Positions 26,642-35,848 of a stretch of 64,000 nt of DNA are shown here, one piece after another. The stretch is from Salaquimonas pukyongi. GTDB taxonomy: Bacteria; Pseudomonadota; Alphaproteobacteria; Rhizobiales; Rhizobiaceae. How positions within the stretch are numbered: position 1 is the stretch's first letter; each line of letters starts with the position of its first letter. The stretch lies in assembly GCF_001953055.1 (NCBI RefSeq), contig NZ_CP019044.1, forward strand, positions 2,418,001 to 2,482,000. Direction: 5' to 3'. The notes beneath the pieces were generated by a model. The model was not told the DNA's origin, made no database searches, and saw only the letters and a program-made list of their open reading frames with translations. The position numbers and the translations under genes are program-made.

Positions 26642-29478
26642 TGGCCGGATTGCCCCTCGCCTTCGCCTCCCCCTGGGTTTTGCTGGCCCTGCTCGCCCTG
26701 CCGGTGATCTGGTATCTGCTGCGGCTAACCCCGCCCAAGCCGCGCAGCGAGTTCTTTCCGCCCTTTGTCATTCTCGAACAACTCAGGGCAACGGAAGATA
26801 CACCAGCCCAAAGCCCCTGGTGGCTTACCCTGCTCAGGCTCGCCATGGCAGCCCTCGTGATTTTGGCCATGGCCGGCCCGGTATTCAATCCCGGCGAAAC
26901 CCCGCTTAGGGGTGAAGGACCGCTTCTGGTGGTCATCGACGACGGCTGGGCCAGCGCCGACAGTGTGGAACTGGTCCAAAAAAGCGCGCTTTCAATGGTG
27001 TCGGCTGCCGAAGAAGCCGGGCGAACCGTTGCCATCGCACGAACAACGGATTTGGCGGACGTTGCCATCGAACCGCTCAGGGCCGCTGACGCAAGGGCGT
27101 TGCTGGAGAGCGGGGACAATCGCGCTGCCCGTCCCGATCACACCCTCACAGCCCAGCGTGTCCAGACGGCAATTGCACAAACACAGTTCGGCGAAGCGGT
27201 CTTCTTCTCGGACGGTCTTGCCCGGCGTGAGGAAACCCGCGCCCTGCTGGGGATGCTCGCCACCATCAATGGGCCGCTGCTTCTTGCCCGGCCGCAAACT
27301 TCCAGCCTGGTTGCCCTGCGGCCGGTAGAAAACCGACCCTCAAACATGGTGGGAACGGCGATTCGCAGCGATAGCGCCGCCAGTCTGCCGTTACGCATCA
27401 CTGCCTATGACAAGAACGGCCTGCCGCTGGCCACCGCGCCTGCGCTGTTTGCCGCCGGTGAAACCGAAGCTGATTTCGAACTTTCCCAGCCGGTGGAAAT
27501 ACGCAACCAGATCGTACGCGTTGTGGTCGACAATGCCCAAAATGCGGGTGCCGTCCAACTGCTCGACGACAGCAACCGCCGCCGCGTGGTGGGCCTGATC
27601 TCCGGTCAGAGCGCCGATATTTCCCAGCCGCTGCTGTCACCGCTCTACTATATCAACCGGGCACTCCTGCCGTTCTCCGACTTACGGGCGGCAGACACTG
27701 CCAACATCGACGAAGCCGTTGACGATCTTTTGAACCAGAATGTTTCAGCCATGGTGCTTGCCGATGTCGGCACCCTGCCCGAACAGGCCCGTGAGCAGAT
27801 TACCCGCTTTCTTGAAGAAGGCGGCCTCGTCATCCGCTTTGCCGGACCACGCCTCGCCGCCAATCCGGCAAGTGCCCTGCTTCCCGTCGAGCTTGTCCAG
27901 GGTGACCGTTTCATTGGTGGCGCACTTTCCTGGGAAACGCCCAAATCCGTTGCGCCCTTCGAACCAGCCTCACCCTTTTTCGGCCTGAAAACACCTGGCG
28001 ATGTCACCGTCAGCCGGCAGGTGTTGGCGCTGCAGTCCCAGGATCTGGAAAACCGTACCTGGGCACGCCTTGAGGATGGCACGCCGCTGGTCACCGCAAG
28101 CCAGCTCGGCGAAGGATGGCTGGTCCTGTTTCACGTCAATTCCGACAACAACTGGTCAAACCTTCCGCTTTCGGGCACATTCGTCGAAATGCTTCGCCGT
28201 ACCGTCAATCTTGCCCGCTCCACCGGAGTCAAACCTCTGGACGACGCGCAATTGCGGCTTCCACCGATGGAAGTGCTTGACGGCAGGGGAAGCATGGTTC
28301 CGCCACCACTCGGGGTCAAGCCGCTGGTGCTGGAAGGCACAGCCGAACCGCAGGTATCGCTCGAAAACCCGCCCGGCTTTTATGGAACGGAAGACGGCTT
28401 CAGGGCACTCAACCTGATGGGCGAAGCGGACACCCTTACGACACTTCAACCCTCAATGGTTCCTGCCGGAACACAAACGATGACGCTTGCCACCTCTTCC
28501 AGTCTTACCCTGCGGCCATGGCTGCTGCTGGCCGCCATGGTGCTGTTCCTGGCGGATTGCCTGGCCGTGTTGTGGTTTGCGGGATTGCTGAAGGGCTCTG
28601 CCGGCAAACCGGCAAAACCGCTGGCAAGACCGGCTTCGGCAAACTCCGCCATCCTGCTTGCCGCCATTCTTGGCCTGTTCGCGTGGGGGGGCGCATACGT
28701 TCCTGAAGCCATGGCGCAGTCAGCCACGGCAGAAGACGGCCTTGACTACTCTGCCGCGCTCAGAACCCGCTTTGCCTATGTCGTCAACGGCAATGACGAA
28801 ATCGACCGGATAAGCCGTGCCGGCCTTCTCGGGCTAACCCGCTTTGTCGCTTCGCGCACCGCGCTCGAACCTGGCGATCCCGTCGGTGTGGATGTGGCCA
28901 CTGACGAACTGTCGTTTTATCCGTTTTTGTACTGGGCGGTTGATCAGGGCACTCCCTCTCCGGGCGAGGAAGCGATGGCAAGGGTGGACGCCTACATGAA
29001 ACAGGGCGGCACCGTGCTGTTCGACACCCGCGACCAGATCAGCGGCGTGCTCAACAACGGCTCCGGCGGCAACAGGAAACTGCGCGAGATTCTCGCCTCG
29101 CTGGATGTTCCTCCCCTTGAACCGGTTCCCACCGATCATGTGCTGACCAAGGCATTCTTCCTGCTTGACTCCTTCCCCGGCCGCTTCCAGGGCGGCGATC
29201 TGTGGGTGGAGCAGATCGGCGTTGCCGATGAAGCAGAACTGCGCCCTGCCCGTGCGGGCGACGGGGTGTCGACCATCATGATTACCAGTAACGATTTTGC
29301 CGGCGCCTGGGCGATCGATGAACAAAGCCGTTCGCTGCTGCCGATTACGCCGCCGGTTCCCGGACAGCGCGAATACGCCTTCCGTGTCGGTGTCAACATC
29401 GTCATGTACACGATGACCGGCAACTACAAGGCCGACCAGGTACACGTGCCTGCCCTGTTGGAACGTCTGGGGCAATAG
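26641..29478 (+). CDS. BatA/DUF4159 two-domain membrane protein
   Basis: 945 residues. The N-terminal BatA-like part has two helices (LLALLALPVIWYLL and LRLAMAALVILAMAG), then a vWA-like region (VVIDDGWASADSVEL) without a complete MIDAS, then a long extracytoplasmic part. Two more helices lie near 620-690, and the C-terminal ~240 residues are DUF4159 (RTRFAYVVNGNDEIDRISRAG, given as RTRFAYVV and RISRAG). The combination is usual in Hyphomicrobiales moxR operons. The role is unknown, probably cell envelope. Confidence 0.88.
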   Translation: MAGLPLAFASPWVLLALLALPVIWYLLRLTPPKPRSEFFPPFVILEQLRATEDTPAQSPWWLTLLRLAMAALVILAMAGPVFNPGETPLRGEGPLLVVIDDGWASADSVELVQKSALSMVSAAEEAGRTVAIARTTDLADVAIEPLRAADARALLESGDNRAARPDHTLTAQRVQTAIAQTQFGEAVFFSDGLARREETRALLGMLATINGPLLLARPQTSSLVALRPVENRPSNMVGTAIRSDSAASLPLRITAYDKNGLPLATAPALFAAGETEADFELSQPVEIRNQIVRVVVDNAQNAGAVQLLDDSNRRRVVGLISGQSADISQPLLSPLYYINRALLPFSDLRAADTANIDEAVDDLLNQNVSAMVLADVGTLPEQAREQITRFLEEGGLVIRFAGPRLAANPASALLPVELVQGDRFIGGALSWETPKSVAPFEPASPFFGLKTPGDVTVSRQVLALQSQDLENRTWARLEDGTPLVTASQLGEGWLVLFHVNSDNNWSNLPLSGTFVEMLRRTVNLARSTGVKPLDDAQLRLPPMEVLDGRGSMVPPPLGVKPLVLEGTAEPQVSLENPPGFYGTEDGFRALNLMGEADTLTTLQPSMVPAGTQTMTLATSSSLTLRPWLLLAAMVLFLADCLAVLWFAGLLKGSAGKPAKPLARPASANSAILLAAILGLFAWGGAYVPEAMAQSATAEDGLDYSAALRTRFAYVVNGNDEIDRISRAGLLGLTRFVASRTALEPGDPVGVDVATDELSFYPFLYWAVDQGTPSPGEEAMARVDAYMKQGGTVLFDTRDQISGVLNNGSGGNRKLREILASLDVPPLEPVPTDHVLTKAFFLLDSFPGRFQGGDLWVEQIGVADEAELRPARAGDGVSTIMITSNDFAGAWAIDEQSRSLLPITPPVPGQREYAFRVGVNIVMYTMTGNYKADQVHVPALLERLGQ

Positions 29479-29480
29479 AC

Positions 29481-31550
29481 ATGGATTGGAGCTTCTCCCT
29501 CGCCCCGCAACTCCCCCTTTGGCTGATCGGCCTTGCGGCCGTTCCCGCCCTTGTGCTGGCGCTCTATGGCCTCTTCAACAGAACGCGGGGCGCCTGGCTT
29601 CGCCTTGCTGGCTGGGCTTTCCTGTTTGCCGCACTCATGAACCCCTCTCTGCTTCAGGAAGAACGCGAGAACCTGAAAAGCGTTGTCGCCGTGGTTGTCG
29701 ATCAAAGCGGCAGCCAGCTGCTGGATGAACGCCCCGGCCAGACTGACGCAATCCGCAAAAGGCTGCTCGCATCCCTTTCCCAGCTGGATACGTTTGAAAT
29801 CCGCGAGATCGCCGCTGGCGAACAGATAACCCGCTCAAGCGATGTTTCAACGGCCCTTTTCCGTGCCCTGCAAAGCGGCATCCGCGACGTGCCGGAAGAC
29901 CGTCTTGCAGGAGCCGTCATGATCACCGACGGCCAGGTGCACGACATTCCGGAAATTGCCGCCGAACTTGGCCTGAACGCGCCGGTTCACGCTTTCATCA
30001 CCGGCAGCAAGGATGAAAAGGACCGAAGGATTGTCGTCACCAAGGCCCCGCGCTATGGCGTGGTGGGCGAGAGTTTCGAACTGACTTACGAAGTCCGCCA
30101 GCAGGGCATGCCCAATTCCGCTGTCGCGGTTTCTGTTTATATGGACGGCGAACTGGTCACCGTCGAGGAAGTGCTGCCAGGCGAATCCTATTCCTTCATT
30201 GGCGACATTCCCCATGGCGGCAAGAACATCATCGAACTGCGCGCCGAGGTTCATCCCGAAGAAATCAGCACCGCCAACAACCGTGCCTTTACGGTTTTGA
30301 ACGGCATTCGCGAAAACCTTCGTGTGCTGCTGGTCTCGGGCGAACCACATGCTGGCGAGCGCACATGGCGCAACCTGCTGAAATCCGATGCCAGTGTCGA
30401 TCTGGTACATTTCACCATTCTGCGCCCGCCCGAAAAGCAGGACGGCACACCGATCAGCCAATTATCGCTCATCGCTTTTCCAACACGCGAACTGTTTGTT
30501 GAGAAAATCGACGAGTTCGATCTGATCATCTTCGACCGTTATTCCCGGCGCGGGGTTTTGCCTGTGCTCTATTTCGACAACATTGCCCGTTACGTGCGCG
30601 ATGGTGGTGCAGTGCTGGTCGCGGCCGGGCCTGAATTCGGCAAGCCGGGCAGCATCGCGGAAACACCGCTCAACACCGTCCTGCCGGCCCAGCCGGACGG
30701 GCTGATCTCCGAAATCCCCTTCAAGCCCATGCTGACGGATACCGGTAACCGGCATCCGGTGACCCGCGGGATCGACAACGGCCGCGGCGAAGAGCCCGAT
30801 TGGAGTCGCTGGTTTCGCACCATTGGCACCGACAGGTTGACCGGCGACGTCGTGATGAGCGGGGCGGAGGAAAGCCCTCTGCTCGTTCTGCAGCGTTTCG
30901 ATGAAGGCCGCGTCGCGCTTTTGTTGTCGGACCACGCCTGGCTGTGGGCACGGGGTTTTGAGGGCGGCGGGCCCCATGTGCAACTGCTGCGCCGCATGGC
31001 CCATTGGTTGATGAAGGAACCGGAACTGGAAGAAGAACGGCTGTCTGCCTATCAGGACGGCGAACAGCTCATCATCCGCCGCCAGACCCTTGGCGGCCTG
31101 CCGCCGGATGCAGAAATCATCGCACCGGACGGTACGTCCACCTTGCTGGCTTTTGAGGAAGCCGGTGCCGGCATTTTTGTGGCCGAACTGGATGAACCCC
31201 AGATGGGACTTTACCAGATCCGCAACGAGGACCTCTCAACCCTGGTTCATTCAGGCCCTCCCAACCCGCGCGAGTTCGCCAATGTGGTCAGTACGCCTGA
31301 GCTTCTTTCCCCGGCGCTGGAAGCACTGGGCGGCAACACCCTGCGCGTTGCCCGCGATGCCGGCGACATGCCGCGCATCATTCCGGTAAGAAGCGGGGCA
31401 GCCGCCTTCGGCAATGGCTGGGTCGGCCTTAACAATACAGGGGCTACAAAACTGACGGGCATCAACAGGATCAGCCTGTTTGCCGGTTTTCTCGGTCTTG
31501 CCCTGCTGCTGTTTGCCCTTGCCGTCATGTGGACACGCGAAGGCCGCTGA
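29481..31550 (+). CDS. Large membrane-anchored protein of the MoxR operon (vWA/GATase-like)
   Basis: 689 residues. Two helices at the N-terminus (LPLWLIGLAAVPALVLALYG and WLRLAGWAFLFAALMNP) and one at the C-terminus (LFAGFLGLALLLFALAVMW) flank a periplasmic body. VVAVVVDQSGSQLLDE is a MIDAS-like motif; the second half (FDRYSRRGVLPVLYFDN, then GGAVLVAAGPEFG) resembles class I glutamine-amidotransferase folds without its catalytic Cys. It starts 2 bases after the DUF4159 gene. Last of the operon. Confidence 0.82.
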   Translation: MDWSFSLAPQLPLWLIGLAAVPALVLALYGLFNRTRGAWLRLAGWAFLFAALMNPSLLQEERENLKSVVAVVVDQSGSQLLDERPGQTDAIRKRLLASLSQLDTFEIREIAAGEQITRSSDVSTALFRALQSGIRDVPEDRLAGAVMITDGQVHDIPEIAAELGLNAPVHAFITGSKDEKDRRIVVTKAPRYGVVGESFELTYEVRQQGMPNSAVAVSVYMDGELVTVEEVLPGESYSFIGDIPHGGKNIIELRAEVHPEEISTANNRAFTVLNGIRENLRVLLVSGEPHAGERTWRNLLKSDASVDLVHFTILRPPEKQDGTPISQLSLIAFPTRELFVEKIDEFDLIIFDRYSRRGVLPVLYFDNIARYVRDGGAVLVAAGPEFGKPGSIAETPLNTVLPAQPDGLISEIPFKPMLTDTGNRHPVTRGIDNGRGEEPDWSRWFRTIGTDRLTGDVVMSGAEESPLLVLQRFDEGRVALLLSDHAWLWARGFEGGGPHVQLLRRMAHWLMKEPELEEERLSAYQDGEQLIIRRQTLGGLPPDAEIIAPDGTSTLLAFEEAGAGIFVAELDEPQMGLYQIRNEDLSTLVHSGPPNPREFANVVSTPELLSPALEALGGNTLRVARDAGDMPRIIPVRSGAAAFGNGWVGLNNTGATKLTGINRISLFAGFLGLALLLFALAVMWTREGR

Positions 31551-31560
31551 CTGCCGGCGG

Positions 31561-32082
31561 TTATCCGCAACGCTGCGTTGGACCGGCAAACGCCGTACCG
31601 GCGCCCTCGACCAGTTCACAGCCCAGGATACGCAGGGGATCGGCGGGGCCGGGAAAGGTAATACGCCCAGGCTCAATGCGCTCGAAACCGAAGGGCCGGT
31701 AATAGGCAAGATCGCCCACCAGCACGACATAGCGATGGCCCTGTCGGCGGGCCTCGAACAACGAACGGTTCATCAGTTCGCGTCCAACGCCAAGCTTGCG
31801 GAACTGCGGATCGACCATCAACGGGCCAAGCACAAGCGCCTGTTCCTCGCCGATGTGAATGCGGGTCAGTTTCACCGAACCAACCAGCTCATCATTCAGA
31901 ACGGCAACAAAGGATAGTTCGGCTTCACTGCTCACCCCTTCGCGCAGGCGGAATGCGGCGCGGCTGTAACGTCCCGGGCCGAAAGCGGCAGCACCCAGCG
32001 CTTCGATCTGTTCTTCGTCTTCGGGGTTTCCTGCCTGATGGTAATCAGGCTCAAAGGAGTCATGTCTGTCATGGCATTTCAT
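31561..32082 (-). CDS. GNAT family N-acetyltransferase (YhbS-like)
   Basis: 173 residues. LVGSVKLTRIHIGEE, LGPLMVDPQFRKLGVGRELM and VVLVGDLAYYRPFGFER are the acetyl-CoA-binding and later strands of a YhbS-type acetyltransferase. The V/Q..RKLGVG loop is the expected R/QxxGxG/A. Substrate unknown. It is convergent with the MoxR operon, ten bases from its last gene. Confidence 0.85.
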   Translation of the reverse strand: MKCHDRHDSFEPDYHQAGNPEDEEQIEALGAAAFGPGRYSRAAFRLREGVSSEAELSFVAVLNDELVGSVKLTRIHIGEEQALVLGPLMVDPQFRKLGVGRELMNRSLFEARRQGHRYVVLVGDLAYYRPFGFERIEPGRITFPGPADPLRILGCELVEGAGTAFAGPTQRCG

Positions 32083-32381
32083 TCCGGCCGGAGGGAGTGT
32101 GGCCGGAGAAACGGAAAATCCGTCAACCAGCCGCTATAGCCCGCATGGCTGGCAGTCTGCCAGCGCTGCGTTCAGCGGTTCGTCGTCGGATCGAGATCAT
32201 CATGCACCTTTTCATGGCGCGTGGAACTATCATGCCGGCGCACATGCGTCCAGCGGGAATTTCCAAAGCACATTCCGGCGGAGAAAGGCTGAACGCAACG
32301 TTCACGCAGCAACGGTTTATCCTGGCAGCACAAGGCGGTATCGATCTTCCTGGAAGAAACCGCAGCAGGACGGAGTTGGCA

Positions 32382-33368
32382 ATGGGTATGCTGGTGGACG
32401 GCAAATGGCAGGAAGATAACCTCATTCCTAAAACCGCGGAGGGGGCTTTCAAGCGCAACAAGTCAACATTCCGAAACTGGGTGACCGCCGATGGTTCGCC
32501 CGGACCCGATGGCGAGGGAGGCTTTGCCGCACAAGCCGGCCGCTATCACCTCTATGTCTCCTATGCCTGCCCCTGGGCACACAGAACCCTGATCCTGCGC
32601 AAGCTGAAAAGGCTTGAGGACATGATCTCGCTTTCCGTCGTTGACTGGTTCATGGGCACCCAGGGCTGGCAGTTCTCGGACCGCGACGGTGCCATCGCCG
32701 ACCCTGAAATCGGTGCAACCCATCTGCACCAGATCTATTCTGCCGCAAAATCCGATTACACCGGAAGGGTGACGGTGCCCGTGCTCTGGGACAGGGAGCG
32801 CAAAACCATCGTGTCCAACGAGTCCTCGGAAATCATCCGCATGTTCAACAGCGCATTCGATGTGGTCGGTGCAGCACCTGGCAACTATTATCCCGCCGAA
32901 CATGCAGCCGAAATCGATGCGTTGAACGAACGCATCTACCATACCGTCAACAACGGCGTTTACAAATGCGGGTTCGCCACCAAACAAGGCCCGTATGAAA
33001 CCGCGTTTGGTGAGCTGTTCGAAACCCTCGATGCCATGGAGGAAAGATTATCGAACCAGCGCTATCTGGTGGGAAGCCAGCTTACCGAGGCCGACATCCG
33101 TTTCTTCCCCACGCTGGTGCGCTTCGACGCCGTCTATGTCGGTCACTTCAAGTGCAACCGGCAGCGCATTGCCGACTATCCCAACCTCTCAAACTATCTG
33201 CGGGACATCTACCAGCATCCCGGCATCGCCGAAACGGTGAACCTGCATCACATCAAGAACCACTACTATCAAAGCCACGAGACGGTAAACCCGACCCGCA
33301 TCGTGCCTTTGGGCCCCAAACTCGATTTCGATGCACCCCACAACCGCGAAAGGTTCAGCCGCAGCTGA
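32382..33368 (+). CDS. Glutathionyl-hydroquinone reductase-like glutathione S-transferase
   Basis: 328 residues. MGMLVDGKWQED at the start and YVSYACPWAHRTLI with the catalytic Cys are the marks of the Xi/omega-like class (YqjG, EcM4). NESSEIIRMFN binds glutathione, and YRxY-like helical C-terminal motifs follow. These enzymes reduce glutathionyl-hydroquinones. The ATG at 32382 has GGAG about 9 bases before it; the frame is open to 31953, but the added part is not conserved. Confidence 0.88.
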   Translation: MGMLVDGKWQEDNLIPKTAEGAFKRNKSTFRNWVTADGSPGPDGEGGFAAQAGRYHLYVSYACPWAHRTLILRKLKRLEDMISLSVVDWFMGTQGWQFSDRDGAIADPEIGATHLHQIYSAAKSDYTGRVTVPVLWDRERKTIVSNESSEIIRMFNSAFDVVGAAPGNYYPAEHAAEIDALNERIYHTVNNGVYKCGFATKQGPYETAFGELFETLDAMEERLSNQRYLVGSQLTEADIRFFPTLVRFDAVYVGHFKCNRQRIADYPNLSNYLRDIYQHPGIAETVNLHHIKNHYYQSHETVNPTRIVPLGPKLDFDAPHNRERFSRS

Positions 33369-33439
33369 ATTTCACTGGAAAGCCGGCGGACAAAATGCCC
33401 AGCAGCATCAATTGCGGCTGGCGTTCTCAACAGCGGACA

Positions 33440-33904
33440 TCAAAGACTGATGTCGTACGTCACCCAATGGGTGCGATCTGCAACGCGGTCGTATAATCCC
33501 CGCGCCCGGTAATTGTCTTCTGCCGTTATCCAGCGGATCAGCGACCAGCCGCGCCGGGCACCCTCTTCCCGAACCCCGTCAATCAGGGCTGCCGCGGCTC
33601 CCGATCCCCGGGCAGCCGGATCGACAAACAGATCGTCAAGAAATCCGCCGGTGGCCGCCGCCAGCGGCCGGGCAAACGGCCGGAAATGTGTCAGCCCGAT
33701 GAGACGGCCATCATCCTCTTCCGCAACAAGCCCTTCGACTTCATGGTCAGGATCAAACAGCCAGGACCAGACCCGCGCCCGCATCTCTGCACTCTGCTCG
33801 GTGCCATAGAATTCGGCATAACCCTGATAGAGTTTTTCCCATTCGCCGCGATCACGTTCTTCCACAGGCCGTATGTTGATCGCCATTTCCGTCTCCATTG
33901 TCAT
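33440..33904 (-). CDS. GNAT family N-acetyltransferase
   Basis: 154 residues. INIRPVEERDRGEWEKLYQGY is a typical GNAT opening (INIRPVEERDRGEW here). The acetyl-CoA loop is FLDDLFVDPAARGSGAAAAL. Substrate unknown; the pattern is that of small-molecule or peptide acetyltransferases. It overlaps the upstream acetyltransferase by 4 bases (ATGA). Confidence 0.85.
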   Translation of the reverse strand: MTMETEMAINIRPVEERDRGEWEKLYQGYAEFYGTEQSAEMRARVWSWLFDPDHEVEGLVAEEDDGRLIGLTHFRPFARPLAAATGGFLDDLFVDPAARGSGAAAALIDGVREEGARRGWSLIRWITAEDNYRARGLYDRVADRTHWVTYDISL

Positions 33905-34593
33905 TGCCCGGCTGATTCAAGGTCACGGAATTCCTCCAAGCGGCGCCGTTGCCTGCCATCGGGTTCGAAGTTCTCCGGATCAAGCCAGCCTTCATACGCT
34001 CTTTCAAGCTGCGGCCATTCCTTGTCGATGATGGAAAACCATGCCGTGTCGCGGTTCAATCCCTTGACGATCAAATGTTGCCGGAAAATGCCTTCAAACT
34101 GGAACCCGAACCGCAACGCGGCCCGCTTGGAGGGTTCGTTGTCATTGTTGCATTTCCACTCAAAGCGCCGGTAGCCGAGCTCCTTGAATGCATGGCGCAT
34201 GAACAAATACAGTGCTTCCGTTGCAATTCGAGTGCGCGCAATCACCGGCCCCCAATAGATGTTGCCGATCTCGATAACCCCGTTTTGCGCATCAATCCGC
34301 ATCAGGGTCTGGCGCCCGCCAACCCTTCCGCTTTTCTTGTCGATAACGGCAAAGAACAGCGGGTCTTCGCTGGCCGATACGGTTTCCACCCATTTAAGGA
34401 AAGACGTGATATCCCCCGGCGGCGTTTCATACAGCCAGCGGAACCGGTCCTCGGCATCCTCCACGCAGGAGGCTTCGAACAGTTGGTGTCCATGCCGGCT
34501 GGCATCGAGCGGTTCCAGCCGCACATAGCGCCCTTCGAGCACCACGCGCTTTGGCCTTTCTCGCGGGGTCCAGCCGCTCATGTCTTCTGCCAT
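33901..34593 (-). CDS. GNAT family N-acetyltransferase (RimJ/RimL-like)
   Basis: 230 residues. VVLEGRYVRLEPLDASRHG opens a RimJ/RimL-type domain, GNIYWGPVIARTRIATEAL gives the acetyl-CoA loop, and WKCNNDNEPSKRAALRFGF is the usual late motif. GGAG lies 7 bases before the ATG at 34593; a GTG at 34614 is also open. Protein or peptide N-terminus acetylation is possible but not shown. First of a two-gene unit. Confidence 0.85.
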   Translation of the reverse strand: MAEDMSGWTPRERPKRVVLEGRYVRLEPLDASRHGHQLFEASCVEDAEDRFRWLYETPPGDITSFLKWVETVSASEDPLFFAVIDKKSGRVGGRQTLMRIDAQNGVIEIGNIYWGPVIARTRIATEALYLFMRHAFKELGYRRFEWKCNNDNEPSKRAALRFGFQFEGIFRQHLIVKGLNRDTAWFSIIDKEWPQLERAYEGWLDPENFEPDGRQRRRLEEFRDLESAGQ

Positions 34594-34702
34594 GCCAGTA
34601 CTCCGCTCAGACACATGCAGATCGTATCGCGAACCCCTTCAGGCGAAAAAGGACCAATGCCTGCAATTGTCCTGTGACAACGGCCGCAAAGATATGCCGC
34701 CG

Positions 34703-35848
34703 TCAGAAACAAGCCTCGAAAAGCGCCCTTGTGTTGTCCGCTGTCATTTCCACCGGATTGCCCCCCGTTGAGGGATCGGACAGAGCCGATTTGACCAGAG
34801 CATCCATATCCGGGTTCTTCACACCCAGTTCCGTCAGATTGGCGGGAATGCCGAGCGAACGGTTGAGATCACCAACAAAGCCATAAAACCCGTCATAGCC
34901 ACCTTCGATGCCAAGATAAGCGGCGGCCCGGCCGATTCGCTCCTCAATCGCCGGACGGTTGAACTGCAGAACCGGCTGCATCACCACCGCATTGGTCGTG
35001 CCATGATGGGTATTGTGCATGGCGCCTACCGGGTGGCTTAACGCATGGATCGCGCCAAGCCCCTTCTGAAACGCCACAGCACCCATGGCGGCGGCGGCCA
35101 TCATCTGCCCGCGCGCTTCAATGTCCGTGCCATCCCCATGGGCACGCGGAAGATAGGTCTTCACCAGCCGCAGGCCTTCCAGGGCAATGCCCTGGCTCAT
35201 CGGGTGAAAGTGCGGCGAACAATAGGCCTCAAGGCAATGGGCAAAGGCATCCATTCCCGTGCCAGCCGTAATCGCCGGAGGCATGCCCACCGTCAGTTCG
35301 GGATCGGCAATGACGACGCTCGGCAGCACCTTGGGATGAAAGATGATCTTCTTCTCATGGGTGTCGGAATTCGTCAGCACCGAGGCGCGGCCCACTTCGG
35401 AACCGGTGCCGGCGGTCGTCGGTACCGCGATAATCGGTGCAATGGCATCTGAATCCGCCCGGGTCCACCAATCGCCGACATCCTCGAAATCCCAGACAGG
35501 ACGTGTCTGCCCTGCCATGAAGGCGATCATCTTGCCAAGATCAAGCCCGGAGCCGCCGCCAAAGGCGATCACGCCGTCATGTCCGCCCTCGCGATAAACG
35601 CCAAGACCGGCATCAAGGTTCTTTTCCGTCGGATTGGGATCGACTTCGCTGAAGATACCACGGCCAAGCCCGGCAGCTTCCAGAGTATCAAGCGCTTTTG
35701 CCGTTATCGGCAGTGGCGCAAGCCCCTTGTCGGTTACCAGCAGCGGTTTTTTGATGTCTGCTGCAGCGCAGGCATCCGGCAATTCGGCAATACGGCCGGC
35801 CCCGAAACGAATGGCATTGGGATAAGACCAGTTTGCGGTAAGCGTCAT
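34703..35848 (-). CDS. Iron-containing (group III) alcohol dehydrogenase
   Basis: 381 residues. FGAGRIAELPDAC opens the family; FGGGSGLDLGKMIAF binds NAD, PTTAGTGSEVGRASV follows. The metal site is in GMDAFAHCLEAYCS and ALSHPVGAMHNTHHG. It should oxidise an alcohol or reduce an aldehyde. The start overlaps the stop of the aldehyde dehydrogenase as TAATG, so the two are coupled and probably act in sequence. Last gene of the minus-strand catabolic cluster. Confidence 0.9.
   Translation of the reverse strand: MTLTANWSYPNAIRFGAGRIAELPDACAAADIKKPLLVTDKGLAPLPITAKALDTLEAAGLGRGIFSEVDPNPTEKNLDAGLGVYREGGHDGVIAFGGGSGLDLGKMIAFMAGQTRPVWDFEDVGDWWTRADSDAIAPIIAVPTTAGTGSEVGRASVLTNSDTHEKKIIFHPKVLPSVVIADPELTVGMPPAITAGTGMDAFAHCLEAYCSPHFHPMSQGIALEGLRLVKTYLPRAHGDGTDIEARGQMMAAAAMGAVAFQKGLGAIHALSHPVGAMHNTHHGTTNAVVMQPVLQFNRPAIEERIGRAAAYLGIEGGYDGFYGFVGDLNRSLGIPANLTELGVKNPDMDALVKSALSDPSTGGNPVEMTADNTRALFEACF

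Noticed and set aside
32083-32381. In-frame extension of the glutathione-transferase-like gene to 31953
   Set aside because: It overlaps the GNAT gene on the other strand, is not conserved in type, and the ATG at 32382 has a good ribosome site.
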